Positions 1 to 9,910 of a stretch of DNA of 17,325 bases are shown piece by piece. A program made the translations under genes and the position numbers. Source of the DNA: an uncultured Sphingobium sp. (GTDB taxonomy: Bacteria > Pseudomonadota > Alphaproteobacteria > Sphingomonadales > Sphingomonadaceae); contig CAMLFF010000033.1 in the NCBI GenBank assembly GCA_946479185.1, positions 1-17,325 on the forward strand, read 5' to 3'. A model generated the notes under the pieces. That model worked only from the letters and a program-made list of their open reading frames with translations. It was not told the DNA's origin and did no database searches. Numbering within the stretch: the stretch's first letter is position 1; every line of letters begins with the position of its first letter.

Positions 1-103
1 TCGTTCCAACGGCCAATCCGGGCTGATGTCTCGCACGGCGGCGCTCCAGCGCGACAAAGCGTCTCCCCATTGACGATAGGCCGCCGCGACCCGATATTCC
101 TCC
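1..103 (-). CDS. Possible 5' part of a divergent gene leaving the window (uncertain)
   Basis: The left 100 bases hold no complete gene. On the minus strand one frame is open from about position 121 to the window edge. From about 103 it reads as plausible protein sequence ([20 protein letters not shown], then [10 protein letters not shown]). It has no ATG. The best start is a GTG at 36-34 with GGAG seven bases upstream (44-47), but the protein-like stretch begins before it. A GGGAGGA motif at 97-103 on the same strand has no start codon at usable distance in this frame. Another possibility is that the plus strand carries the tail of an upstream gene ending near position 80. The true identity depends on sequence left of the window. 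Confidence 0.22.
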
Positions 104-104
104 C

Positions 105-515
105 ATGGACAAGATGAACCTCACCGATGCAGAGTGGCGCGAGCGGCTCACCCCGGAGCAATATCAGGTGCTACGTGAGCACGGCACTGAGCGTGCCTTT
201 GCAGGCGCCTATGATGGGCTGAAGGCGGAAGGCATTTATCATTGCGCCGGTTGCGGCCTGCCGCTGTTCGATAGCGGCCATAAATATGATAGTGGCTCAG
301 GCTGGCCCAGCTTCACCGCGCCGATGGATGACGAGGTCGTCAGCGAGATCGTGGATACCAGCCACGGGATGCACCGCACGGAAATCCGCTGTGCGCGGTG
401 CGAGGGTCATCTGGGCCATGTGTTCCCGGATGGACCGGGGCCAACGGGCCTGCGCTACTGCATGAACAGCGTTGCTCTCGACTTTGAGCCCGAAGACGGG
501 CAGGGCACCGACTGA
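105..515 (+). CDS. msrB: Peptide-methionine (R)-S-oxide reductase MsrB
   Basis: MsrB reduces the R-epimer of methionine sulfoxide in oxidised proteins back to methionine, usually in the cytoplasm with thioredoxin as electron donor. The 136-residue protein is a complete single-domain MsrB. Visible marks are GWPSF (66-70), [10 protein letters not shown] (102-111) and the catalytic cysteine C119 in RYCMNS. Two CxxC pairs, C47/C50 and C96/C99, form the structural zinc site. The position occupied by the resolving cysteine in E. coli MsrB (SGCGWPSF) is serine here (SGSGWPSF, S65). No other free cysteine exists, so this is a one-Cys type enzyme. The ATG at 105 lacks a good plus-strand Shine-Dalgarno sequence, and ATG at 114 (M4) is an alternative. 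It lies 90 bp upstream of the PBP gene on the same strand. Confidence 0.95.
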   Translation: MDKMNLTDAEWRERLTPEQYQVLREHGTERAFAGAYDGLKAEGIYHCAGCGLPLFDSGHKYDSGSGWPSFTAPMDDEVVSEIVDTSHGMHRTEIRCARCEGHLGHVFPDGPGPTGLRYCMNSVALDFEPEDGQGTD

Positions 516-605
516 TCTTAACCATTCAGCGCTTGTAAAGGCGCAGAAGGCTTGTAGCGTTCTGTGCGATTAGGCGCGTGGTGACCCGGAGCGAAACAAG
601 GCAGC

Positions 606-2684
606 ATGGCGAAGGCAGTAGCGGAGAGTGGCCTGAGGCGTTGGTCCTTCCGGTTCATCAAGATAGGCATTGCCCTGGCCATCGGCGGCTTCATCGCGCT
701 GGTGGTAGCGGTGTTTATTGCCATGCAATCGCTGCCGAGCTTTGATTCGCTCAAAAGCTCGCCCAATGGCCAGATGATCCGCGTTCATGCGTCCGATGGC
801 AGCATCATCGTGTCGCTCGGGCCAAGCTATGGTCGCTGGCTCTCACATGACGAAATCCCTGAGGTGATGACGCGGGCTTTGGTCTCGGTTGAGGATAAGC
901 GCTTTTACATGCACCCCGGCGTTGATCCGCTGGGCGTCGCGCGGGCAGCCTGGGTCGGCTATATCCGTAGGGGTGAGGGGCGGCGCTTGCAGGGCGCCTC
1001 CACGATCACGCAGCAGCTGGCGCGCAATATCTTCCTCAACAACAGCTATTCCGCCGGGCGCAAGCTGCGTGAGATGATCCTTGCGCTGGCGATGGAGCGC
1101 AAGTTCAGCAAGCGGCAGATTCTCGAGCTGTATCTCAACAAGGTCTATTTTGGCGGCGGCGCTTATGGCGTGGACGCTGCGAGCCGCAAATTCTTCAATC
1201 ATCCGGCGACGACGCTGGATTTGGCTGAATCGGCGATCATCGCCGGGCTTGTGAAAGCGCCATCCCATTATTCGCCGACGGCGGACGTGGATGCGGCGGC
1301 GGGCCGCGCGGGTGTGGTGCTGGATGTGATGGAAGCCAATGGCGACATCACCAGTGCCGAGCGCGCCGCTGTCAACCTCAAGGATGTGCGCATGGCGCCC
1401 GAAAAAGCGCAGGATAGCGTGCGCTACTTCACGGACTGGGTGCTGCCGCAGCTCGACAATCTCATCGATGAGCGCGATCAGCCGCTCGACGTTTACACGA
1501 CCATCGACCCTAAGCTGCAGCGCGCTGCCGTGGCGGCGATCAAGGCCAATGTGCCCGGTGGGGCGCAGGGTGCATTGGTGAGTCTGGATCGCGATGGCGC
1601 GGTGCGGGCGCTTGTCGGCGGGCTGGATTATATCAGCTCCAACTATAATCGCGCGACGGTGGCGCAGCGTCAGCCGGGCTCGTCCTTCAAGCTGTTCGTG
1701 TATCTGGCAGCGCTGGAGGCTGGCTACACGCCGGAGACGCGCGTGGTGGATAGTCCGGTAACGATCAACGGCTGGACGCCGCGCAACGACAATCGCAAAA
1801 ATGTCGGCGAGATCGACGTGCGTACGGCCTTTGCCTATTCGATCAACACGGTCGCGGCCAAGCTCGGCATGGAAGTGGGCTTCACCACCGTTGCGGATAT
1901 GGCGCGGCGCTTTGGCATCTCCACGACGATCAACACGCACCCATCGATGGTGCTCGGTACATCCGAAGTGCATCTGATCGACATGACGCGCGCTTTTGCT
2001 GCCGTGGCGCGCAAGGGCGTTGCAGTGACGCCTTATGGCATCCTCAAGGTCGTGACGGCGGACGGCGAAGTGCTGTATGAGCATGAGGATGACACTAGCC
2101 GCGTTCTTGTGGCCCCATGGGTGGCGGCTGGCGCGACGGACCTGATGCAGACCGCCGTTAACACCGGCACGGGCCGCGCCGCGCAGATTGGTCGCCCGGT
2201 TGCGGGCAAGACGGGCACGACCAGCAGCAACAAGGATGGCTGGTTCGTTGGTTTCTCCAGCGGTATCACGACCGGCGTGTGGATGGGCCGCGACGACAAC
2301 CGCGCCATTCCCGGCCTCGCCGGTGGCCGCGCGCCTGCACGCGCTTTCGCCTCCTATATGAAGGCCGCAACATCGGGCCGCCCGGTCGAGCCGTTCGAGA
2401 CGGAAGTGACCTTGCCCGAGTGGCAGCTTGAGCCGGACGAGGAAGCCTTTGGCGCGCCGGACAATGGCATGATGGTGGATGAGAATGGCATGCCGCTCGA
2501 TCCGCCCGTGAGCGCGGAGGATGCGCCCTTGGGACAGCCCGGCGCGACCGGCCAGGGTGAGGCGCCCCAGCGGATTGATCAGGGCTGGATTGATGAAGTG
2601 CTTGGCCGCAGCGAGCGGCCTGCGCAACAGCAGCCGCGCAATCCGGCGCCTGCGCAGCCTGTGCCTGTGCCGACGAGGCCATAA
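606..2684 (+). CDS. Class A penicillin-binding protein (PBP1A family), bifunctional transglycosylase/transpeptidase
   Basis: This enzyme polymerises lipid II into glycan strands and cross-links the peptides, anchored in the inner membrane with its catalytic domains in the periplasm. The 692 residues show a short basic cytoplasmic tail, one membrane segment (about 18-40), a GT51 domain and a transpeptidase domain. GT51 marks are the catalytic E96 in VEDKRFYMHPG, GASTITQQLARN (130-141) and RKFSKRQILELYLNKVYFGG (165-184). Transpeptidase motifs are SxxK with nucleophile S359 (PGSSFK), SIN (412-414) and KTGTT (535-539). It is shorter than E. coli PBP1A (about 850 residues) because the region between the two domains is compact. 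The C-terminal tail (from about 600) is acidic, then rich in Pro and Gln and probably disordered. A weak AAGG (598-601) precedes the ATG. mrcA or ponA would be the usual name, but the exact paralogue cannot be set from sequence alone. Confidence 0.95.
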   Translation: MAKAVAESGLRRWSFRFIKIGIALAIGGFIALVVAVFIAMQSLPSFDSLKSSPNGQMIRVHASDGSIIVSLGPSYGRWLSHDEIPEVMTRALVSVEDKRFYMHPGVDPLGVARAAWVGYIRRGEGRRLQGASTITQQLARNIFLNNSYSAGRKLREMILALAMERKFSKRQILELYLNKVYFGGGAYGVDAASRKFFNHPATTLDLAESAIIAGLVKAPSHYSPTADVDAAAGRAGVVLDVMEANGDITSAERAAVNLKDVRMAPEKAQDSVRYFTDWVLPQLDNLIDERDQPLDVYTTIDPKLQRAAVAAIKANVPGGAQGALVSLDRDGAVRALVGGLDYISSNYNRATVAQRQPGSSFKLFVYLAALEAGYTPETRVVDSPVTINGWTPRNDNRKNVGEIDVRTAFAYSINTVAAKLGMEVGFTTVADMARRFGISTTINTHPSMVLGTSEVHLIDMTRAFAAVARKGVAVTPYGILKVVTADGEVLYEHEDDTSRVLVAPWVAAGATDLMQTAVNTGTGRAAQIGRPVAGKTGTTSSNKDGWFVGFSSGITTGVWMGRDDNRAIPGLAGGRAPARAFASYMKAATSGRPVEPFETEVTLPEWQLEPDEEAFGAPDNGMMVDENGMPLDPPVSAEDAPLGQPGATGQGEAPQRIDQGWIDEVLGRSERPAQQQPRNPAPAQPVPVPTRP

Positions 2685-2772
2685 GTTCGCGAGGGCGGTT
2701 TCAGCGACCGTTCGAAAAAGTTAAGTGGGAGCAGTTTGCCTGAAACCCATTCTGCTGCAACATTCCACCCAT

Positions 2773-3165
2773 ATGGAAGAGCAACCCTCAGAGCGCCTGC
2801 TCGATCAGCGCATTCGCAATCGGATTATGGAAGCCGTCGAAACATTGGCTGATGGCGACGAAGGCGTACGCTGTGTATGGCCAGCTGAATATTTTGAGAG
2901 TTTTTACGATTGGGTCCCTCATCGCGGCGATGGTGGAATGCGTCCAAATAGTGCGATCAGCCCGGATGAAGTGGCCTTGCTACGCGAGGTCAGCGGCATT
3001 CTCGATGATGCGTGCGATGCCACACCGGGAAACATGACCGCTGACGAACTCATCGCAACAGGCTGGCCTAAGCGCATACAGCCTGTGGCCTGCAAGGCGC
3101 TCGCCCTCATGCGCGCGCGAGGCCGGTTTAGCGAAGAGAATGAGGAGGAATCGCCGTCTGGGTGA
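2773..3165 (+). CDS. Conserved-looking hypothetical protein, 130 aa
   Basis: I recognise no named family. The protein from ATG 2773 is soluble, acidic and lacks a signal peptide or membrane segment. It begins MEEQPSERLLDQRIRNRIME and contains a Trp/Tyr-rich part (VWPAEYFESFYDWVPHRGDG). A predicted helical half follows, with DEVALLREVSGILDDACDAT and MTADELIATGWPKRIQP, then a Glu/Ser-rich tail. The orderly codon use and aromatic-rich core argue that it is a real gene. The frame is open back to a GTG at 2725, which would add 16 residues (including CLKPILLQHSTH) that look like non-coding sequence, so the ATG is preferred. Neither start has a clear Shine-Dalgarno site. It lies 88 bp after the PBP gene on the same strand and is the last plus-strand gene in the window. 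From memory, similar proteins occur in other sphingomonads. Confidence 0.75.
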   Translation: MEEQPSERLLDQRIRNRIMEAVETLADGDEGVRCVWPAEYFESFYDWVPHRGDGGMRPNSAISPDEVALLREVSGILDDACDATPGNMTADELIATGWPKRIQPVACKALALMRARGRFSEENEEESPSG

Positions 3166-3274
3166 TCCGACCGTGAAACTGCCCGATCAAACGGATATTT
3201 CGCGCTCGCCGCCAGCATCGTCGATGGTGAGGAAGAAGGGTTCGCGCAGCCGCGCTTTGTCCTGTGCAGGTCGA

Positions 3275-3309
3275 AGGGCGCGGGCAGCGTCACCGCCCGC
3301 CCGCGCCCT
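3275..3309 (-). terminator. Hairpin closing the TCA operon downstream of lpdA
   Basis: A perfect 10-bp inverted repeat (GGGCGCGGGC at 3276-3285 against GCCCGCGCCC at 3299-3308, extended by one A-T pair) lies 8 bp after the lpdA stop codon on the minus strand. The loop is 13 nt. Only two U residues follow the stem, so it is not a textbook intrinsic terminator. Its position between the converging hypothetical gene (ends 3165) and lpdA still fits a transcript-end or RNA-protecting stem. I see no gene in the 151-bp gap 3166-3316. Confidence 0.5.
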
Positions 3310-3316
3310 CATTTCT

Positions 3317-4720
3317 TTACATATGGATCGGCTTGCCCAGCACGGCCATCGCGGCTTCCTTGAGCGCTTCATTATGCGTCGGGTGCGCGTGGCAGGTGTA
3401 GGCCACATCTTCCGATGAGGCGCCGAACTCCATTGCCTGCGCTGCCTGCGCGATCATCGTGCCAGCGGGGCCGGCGATGATCCACACGCCGAGCACCTTG
3501 TCGGTCGCTTCGTCCGCAATCACCTTCACGAAGCCATCGGTTTCGCTGATCGCCTTGGCGCGGCTGTTCGCCATCATCGGGAATTTGCCGACCTTGACGG
3601 CGCCCTTTTCCTTCGCGGCTTCCTCGGTGAGGCCAACGCCTGCAATCTCGGGGAAGGTGTAAACGACGCTCGGGATCACGGCGTGATTCACGATGCCAGT
3701 GAGGCCTGCGATATTCTCCGCGACGGCGATGCCTTCATCCTCGGCCTTGTGCGCGAGCATCGGGCCGGGGATCACATCGCCAATGGCCCAGACGCCAGCA
3801 ACCTTGGTGGCGAACTCATGATCGGTTTCGATCTGGCCGCGCTGGTTGAGCTCTAGGCCGATCGCGTCCAGCCCAAGGCCCTGCGTGTTGGGGCGTCGGC
3901 CAATGGCCACCAGCACGGCGTCAGCCTCGATGGTTTCGCCAGCGCCGCCAGCAGCAGGCTCGGTCGTCACGAGGGCCTTGTTGCCCTTCACCGCAACGCC
4001 CGTCACCTTGGTGCCGGTCTTGATATCAAAGCCCTGCTTGGCGAACAGCTTGGCCGCTTCCTTGCGGACTTCGCCATCCATGCCGGGCAGAATCTGGTCG
4101 AGATATTCGATCACGGTGACCTTGGCGCCCAAACGGCCCCAGACGGAGCCCAGCTCCAGCCCGATGACGCCGCCGCCGATCACGACGAGATGCTTTGGCA
4201 CAGCCTTGAGCGCCAGCGCGCCGGTGGAATCCACCACAATGCCCTTGTCATTATCGACCTCGACGCCCGGCAGCGGCGTAACGCTGGAGCCGGTCGCGAT
4301 GATGATGTTCTTGGCGGTCACGGTCTTGCCGGCCACCTCGACCTTGCGATCGCCCTTGAAGGTCGCATGGCCCTTGAGCCAGTCGATCTTGTTCTTCTTG
4401 AAGAGGAACTCGATGCCGCCGGTGAGTCCGGTGACAGCCTTGTCCTTGTCCGCCAGCATGGCAGGCAGATCGAGCGACACGTCACCCAGCTTGATGCCAT
4501 GCTTGGCGAGCACGCCAGCCTTGGCCTCATGAAAGAGGTGCGATGCGTGGAGCAGCGTCTTGGATGGGATGCAGCCGACATTGAGGCAGGTGCCGCCCAG
4601 CGTCTCGCGGCTTTCCGCGCAGGCGGTTTTGAGGCCAAGCTGCGCCGCGCGGATTGCCGCGACATAGCCGCCCGGCCCGGAGCCGATCACGAGAACATCA
4701 TAGTCGAACTGGTCTGCCAT
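3317..4720 (-). CDS. lpdA: Dihydrolipoyl dehydrogenase (E3 of 2-oxoglutarate dehydrogenase)
   Basis: This FAD enzyme re-oxidises the dihydrolipoyl arm of the E2 subunit and passes electrons to NAD+. The length of 467 residues is normal for the family. The FAD-binding GSGPGGYVAA motif is at 13-22. The redox disulfide is C45/C50 in CLNVGCIPSK. The NAD-binding GGGVIGLELG motif is at 182-191, and the second FAD contact is WAIGDV (311-316). The dimer-interface base is H446 with E451 in HAHPTHNE. The start ATG at 4720 has AGGTG about 5 nt upstream. It is the last gene of the TCA run, 58 bp after odhB, so it most likely serves the OGDH complex. Sharing with pyruvate dehydrogenase cannot be excluded. 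Confidence 0.97.
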   Translation of the reverse strand: MADQFDYDVLVIGSGPGGYVAAIRAAQLGLKTACAESRETLGGTCLNVGCIPSKTLLHASHLFHEAKAGVLAKHGIKLGDVSLDLPAMLADKDKAVTGLTGGIEFLFKKNKIDWLKGHATFKGDRKVEVAGKTVTAKNIIIATGSSVTPLPGVEVDNDKGIVVDSTGALALKAVPKHLVVIGGGVIGLELGSVWGRLGAKVTVIEYLDQILPGMDGEVRKEAAKLFAKQGFDIKTGTKVTGVAVKGNKALVTTEPAAGGAGETIEADAVLVAIGRRPNTQGLGLDAIGLELNQRGQIETDHEFATKVAGVWAIGDVIPGPMLAHKAEDEGIAVAENIAGLTGIVNHAVIPSVVYTFPEIAGVGLTEEAAKEKGAVKVGKFPMMANSRAKAISETDGFVKVIADEATDKVLGVWIIAGPAGTMIAQAAQAMEFGASSEDVAYTCHAHPTHNEALKEAAMAVLGKPIHM

Positions 4721-4736
4721 ATCGCACCTATCGCTT

Positions 4737-4764
4737 ATGCGCTCCCGGCGGGGCGGGAGCGCAT
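4737..4764 (-). other. Intercistronic 11-bp perfect hairpin between odhB and lpdA
   Basis: Positions 4737-4747 (ATGCGCTCCCG) are the exact reverse complement of 4754-4764, with a 6-nt GC loop. The stem occupies half of the 58-bp gap. No U tract follows on the minus strand, so a terminator is unlikely. A stem that protects upstream mRNA from 3' decay, or that tunes lpdA expression relative to odhB, is more plausible. This is inference from position and geometry. Confidence 0.6.
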
Positions 4765-4778
4765 GGGAATATTGTTAC

Positions 4779-6038
<1,260 letters not shown>

Positions 6039-6071
6039 GTCGTTCCTCCTGTTCCACGCGGCCTGCGGGAA

Positions 6072-8891
6072 CTATGCTTTCTTCTGGCGCTTGATTTCAG
6101 CGCGGACACTATGACCGAGCGCATCGGCAACCAATGCACCCTGCTCGGCTGCGTGGCGCCGGGCGAGGCCGGTGGCGGGTGATGCGGCAGCCTTGCGGCC
6201 TGCATAGCGGGCGCGCATTGGGGCGCGGTCAGCCAGCTTGAGCGCGTCCTCGATGAACGGCTCCACGAAAAACCATGCACCATTGTTGCGCGGCTCTTCC
6301 TGACACCAGACGACTTCTTCCAGCGCAGGCATACGCTTGAGGCGGGCCGCGACGGCTTCAGTCGGGAAGGGATAGAGCTGCTCGACGCGGACGATCTGGA
6401 TATCTTCATCCCCAGCCGCATCGCGCGCCTCGATCAGATCATATGCGACCTTGCCGCTGCACAGGACCAGCTTGCGGGTCTTGGCATCGGGCGCCGGATT
6501 GATATCTGACAAGAGGCGCATGAAATGCTTGTCGCCCTGGAAATCCTCCGCCTTGGAGACGGCGAGCTTGTGCCGCAGCAGCGACTTGGGCGTGAACATG
6601 ATGAGTGGCTTGCGGAACGGCCGCAGCATCTGCCGACGCAGGATGTGGAAATAGTTGGCCGGCGTCGTGCAGTTGGCGACCTGGATATTGCCTTCTGCGC
6701 ACAGCTGGAGGAAGCGCTCCAGACGGGCCGAGCTATGCTCGGGGCCTTGCCCTTCATAACCATGCGGCAGCAGCAGCACGAGGCCATTGGCTCGCAGCCA
6801 CTTGGCTTCTGCCGCAGCAATATACTGGTCGATGATGATCTGAGCACCATTGGCGAAATCGCCAAATTGCGCTTCCCACAGCACCAGGCTCTTGGGGTCG
6901 GCCATCGCATAGCCATATTCAAAGCCGAGCACGCCATATTCGGAAAGCGGGCTGTCATACACTTCGAACTTGCCGTGAGGCACGGTCGAGAGCGGAACAT
7001 ATTTCTTTTCGCTATCCTGATCGACCCAGACTGCGTGACGCTGGCTGAATGTGCCACGCCCGCTATCCTGACCCGAGAGGCGCACGCCATAACCCTCAGA
7101 CAGCAGCGAGCCGAACGCCAGCGCTTCGCCGGTTGCCCAGTCGAAATTCTCGCCTGTGCGGAACATCTCGGTCTTGGCATCGAGCACGCGGCGCAATGTC
7201 TTGTGGACATTCACGTCGGCAGGCACGGTCGTCAGCGTCCGCCCGAGGCTATCGAACAGCTTGGACGAAATCGCGGACTCTACATTCTTGCGCGCCGTCT
7301 CGATATCGGCAGGCTGATGCAGGCCCGACCAGCGACCGGCGAACCAGTCGGCATGGTTGGACTTATAGGTCTTGGCCGCCTCAAACTCTTCTTCGAGCAG
7401 ATCGACAAAGGCATCGACATTGGTCTTGATGAATTCCTCGTCAATCACGCCTTCTTCGGTGAGGCGCGCGGCGTAAACTTCACTGACCGATGGATGCTTG
7501 CGGATACTCGAATACATGAGCGGCTGCGTGAAGCTGGGCTCATCGCCCTCATTATGGCCAAAGCGGCGATAGCACCACATGTCGATCACGATATCGCGAT
7601 GGAAAGTTTGGCGATAATCGATGGCCAGCTTGCACGCGAAGGTCACAGCCTCCGGATCATCGCCATTCACATGCAGGATCGGCGCCTGCACGCCCTTGGC
7701 GACATCGCTCGGATAGGGTGACGAACGCGCAAATTGCGGCGAGGTCGTGAAGCCGATCTGGTTGTTGATGACGAAGTGGATGCAGCCGCCGGTATTATAG
7801 CCGCGCACGCCCGAGAAGCCGAGGCATTCCCACACGATGCCCTGACCCGCAAAAGCCGCATCGCCATGAATGAGCACGGGCAGCGCCTGCATATGCTTGC
7901 CGGGTCCGATATCGTCGCGGAACACCTGCTGCGCGCGCACCTTGCCGAGTACGATCGGATCGACCGTCTCAAGATGCGAGGGGTTGGGCACGAGCGACAT
8001 ATGGACGCTGATGCCGTCAAATTCGCGGTCGGTGGATGTGCCGAGATGATATTTCACATCGCCAGAGCCGCCGACATCTTCTGGATTGGCGGTGCCACCG
8101 GAAAATTCGTGGAAAATGACGCGGAAGCCCTTGGCAAGAACGTTCGCAAGCACATTCAGGCGGCCGCGATGGGCCATGCCATAGACGATCTCGCGCACGC
8201 CATATTGGCCGCCATATTTGATGACCGCCTCAAGCGCCGGAATCATCGCCTCGCCGCCATCCAGACCAAAGCGCTTGGTGCCGACATATTTGCGGCCCAG
8301 GAACTTCTCATATTGCTCGGCATGAATGACTTTGGTCAGGATCGCCTTCTTGCCTTCGGGCGTGAAGATGATTTCCTTGTCCTTGCCTTCCATCCGCTCT
8401 TGCAGAAAACGGCGCTCCTCCACATCCGAGATGTGCATATATTCAAGGCCGACATTGCCGCAATAATTGGCGCGGAGAATCTCCACGATCTCGCGGATGG
8501 TCGACCATTCCAGACCCAGCGATCCGCCGACATAGACGCGCCGGTCAAGATCGGCGCCCGAGAAGCCGTGATATTCAGGGGTAAGATCAGCCGGCAGATC
8601 ACGCTGCACGAGGCCAAGCGGATCGAGGTTTGCCGCCAGATGGCCGCGCACGCGATAGGTGCGAATGAGCATCATCGCGCGGATGGAATCGCCCGCGGCC
8701 TTGGCGATATTATCGTCCGTCATCGGCGCGTCGGTTTTCTTGGCGGCGGCCTTGATGGCCACCTGCATCTGCGTCGGGTCGAGCGCCGCTGTCAGATCGT
8801 CCGTGGTATCGAGCGGCCAGCCCTTGCGGGCCCAGCTTGGGCCTTGTTCAGCCTCGCCGCTGCCGATGAAATCCTGATTCTCGTACCCCAT
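6072..8891 (-). CDS. sucA: 2-oxoglutarate dehydrogenase E1 component
   Basis: E1o decarboxylates 2-oxoglutarate with thiamine diphosphate and succinylates the lipoyl group of OdhB. The 939 residues compare with 933 in E. coli. Family marks are GMAHRGRLNVLANVLAKGF (238-256), the ThDP/Mg motif GDAAFAGQG (343-351) with NNQ (376-378), and FGHNEGDEPSFTQP (444-457). The N-terminus reads MGYENQDFIGSGEAEQGPSW and lacks a clear copy of the YIEELY-type segment seen at the start of many E1o proteins. This may be a lineage variant of the E2-docking end. AAGGAT lies 5 nt before the ATG (8898-8903). A 112-bp gap separates it from sucD. I see no convincing promoter there, but one cannot be excluded. odhA is an equivalent name. 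Confidence 0.97.
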   Translation of the reverse strand: MGYENQDFIGSGEAEQGPSWARKGWPLDTTDDLTAALDPTQMQVAIKAAAKKTDAPMTDDNIAKAAGDSIRAMMLIRTYRVRGHLAANLDPLGLVQRDLPADLTPEYHGFSGADLDRRVYVGGSLGLEWSTIREIVEILRANYCGNVGLEYMHISDVEERRFLQERMEGKDKEIIFTPEGKKAILTKVIHAEQYEKFLGRKYVGTKRFGLDGGEAMIPALEAVIKYGGQYGVREIVYGMAHRGRLNVLANVLAKGFRVIFHEFSGGTANPEDVGGSGDVKYHLGTSTDREFDGISVHMSLVPNPSHLETVDPIVLGKVRAQQVFRDDIGPGKHMQALPVLIHGDAAFAGQGIVWECLGFSGVRGYNTGGCIHFVINNQIGFTTSPQFARSSPYPSDVAKGVQAPILHVNGDDPEAVTFACKLAIDYRQTFHRDIVIDMWCYRRFGHNEGDEPSFTQPLMYSSIRKHPSVSEVYAARLTEEGVIDEEFIKTNVDAFVDLLEEEFEAAKTYKSNHADWFAGRWSGLHQPADIETARKNVESAISSKLFDSLGRTLTTVPADVNVHKTLRRVLDAKTEMFRTGENFDWATGEALAFGSLLSEGYGVRLSGQDSGRGTFSQRHAVWVDQDSEKKYVPLSTVPHGKFEVYDSPLSEYGVLGFEYGYAMADPKSLVLWEAQFGDFANGAQIIIDQYIAAAEAKWLRANGLVLLLPHGYEGQGPEHSSARLERFLQLCAEGNIQVANCTTPANYFHILRRQMLRPFRKPLIMFTPKSLLRHKLAVSKAEDFQGDKHFMRLLSDINPAPDAKTRKLVLCSGKVAYDLIEARDAAGDEDIQIVRVEQLYPFPTEAVAARLKRMPALEEVVWCQEEPRNNGAWFFVEPFIEDALKLADRAPMRARYAGRKAAASPATGLARRHAAEQGALVADALGHSVRAEIKRQKKA

Positions 8892-9003
8892 GGTCCGATC
8901 CTTATGACGTCGCGTCCTGCCGGGCCGCGCCTATGCTCTTCACCAAACCGCCGCTTCTAAACATGTCGGGTGAAGCGCCCGTTAACCAGCTCGCTGTCCG
9001 GCC

Positions 9004-9888
9004 TCAGCCGTTCAAGACTTCCAGCAATGTCGTGCCGAGCTCGGATGGGCTGGCTGCAACCTTGATGCCCGCTGCTTCCATCGCCGCGATCTTGCTTTCC
9101 GCATCGCCCTTGCCGCCAGACACGATCGCGCCGGCATGGCCCATGCGGCGGCCCGGAGGCGCCGTGCGGCCAGCGATGAAGCCAGCCATCGGCTTTTTGC
9201 GGCCGCGCTTTGCTTCGTCGATCAGGAACTGGGCAGCCTGCTCTTCAGCGTCACCGCCGATTTCGCCGATCATGATGATCGACTGGGTGGCTTCGTCCGC
9301 GAGGAACAGCTCCAGCACGTCGATGAAGTTGGTGCCGTTGACCGGATCTCCGCCGATGCCGACGGCCGTGGTCTGGCCAAGGCCTGCATTGGAGGTCTGG
9401 AACACGGCCTCATAGGTGAGCGTGCCCGAGCGCGAGACGACGCCGACGCTGCCCTGACGGAAGATGGAGCCGGGCATGATGCCGATCTTGCACTGGCCGG
9501 GCGTGAGCACGCCGGGGCAGTTGGGGCCGATCAGGCGGGACTTGCTGCCGGAGAGCGCACGCTTCACGCGCACCATGTCCAATACCGGAATGCCCTCGGT
9601 GATCGTGACGATCAGCGGCACTTCCGCATCGATGGCCTCGAGGATCGAGTCGGCGGCGAATGGCGGCGGCACATAGATGACGCTGGCGGTCGCGCCGGTC
9701 TTGGCGACGGCTTCCTCGACCGTGTCGTACACTGGCAGGCCGATATGGCTGGTGCCGCCCTTGCCGGGCGTGACACCGCCGACCATCTGCGTGCCATAAG
9801 CGAGCGCCTGCTCGGTATGGAACGTGCCGGTCGCGCCGGTCATGCCCTGCGTGATGACCTTGGTATTCTTGTCGACGAGGATGCTCAT
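9004..9888 (-). CDS. sucD: Succinyl-CoA synthetase (ADP-forming) alpha subunit
   Basis: SucD carries the CoA site and the phosphohistidine of succinyl-CoA synthetase, which converts succinyl-CoA to succinate with ATP or GTP formation. The 294 residues show the CoA-binding [10 protein letters not shown] (15-24) and GGVTPGKGG (37-45). [20 protein letters not shown] (121-140) and [17 protein letters not shown] (179-195) are also present. The phosphorylated H251 lies in [10 protein letters not shown]. The beta subunit gene sucC, usually adjacent upstream, is absent from the window. A GGAAGGG stretch lies about 13 nt before the ATG, which is rather far for a ribosome binding site. The palindromic repeat at 9911-9937 lies in the short gap to the GIY-YIG gene. 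Confidence 0.97.
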   Translation of the reverse strand: MSILVDKNTKVITQGMTGATGTFHTEQALAYGTQMVGGVTPGKGGTSHIGLPVYDTVEEAVAKTGATASVIYVPPPFAADSILEAIDAEVPLIVTITEGIPVLDMVRVKRALSGSKSRLIGPNCPGVLTPGQCKIGIMPGSIFRQGSVGVVSRSGTLTYEAVFQTSNAGLGQTTAVGIGGDPVNGTNFIDVLELFLADEATQSIIMIGEIGGDAEEQAAQFLIDEAKRGRKKPMAGFIAGRTAPPGRRMGHAGAIVSGGKGDAESKIAAMEAAGIKVAASPSELGTTLLEVLNG

Positions 9889-9910
9889 GGTACGCGCTGA
9901 CCCTTCCAGT

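Noticed and set aside
516..605. Imperfect inverted repeat (CGCAGAA / TTCTGTGCG) between msrB and the PBP gene
   Set aside because: The stem needs a bulge, has no U tract, and gives no clear terminator or operator signal.
843..2627. A 594-codon open frame antisense to the PBP gene
   Set aside because: It is a shadow of a strongly supported gene: His/Arg-rich composition with no domain, typical of the complementary frame of GC-rich coding DNA.
3187..3312. A 41-codon minus-strand frame after lpdA ending REPFFLTIDDAGGEREISV
   Set aside because: The tail looks protein-like, but there is no Shine-Dalgarno site before its ATG, the first half spans the GC-rich terminator-like stem, and no family is recognised. 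It is worth a conservation check but not enough to call.
7734..8960. A 408-codon plus-strand frame opposite sucA, and similar long frames opposite lpdA, odhB, mdh, UbiA and zapE
   Set aside because: All lie on the opposite strand of genes with clear catalytic motifs and show low-complexity His/Asp/Arg-rich translations without recognisable domains.
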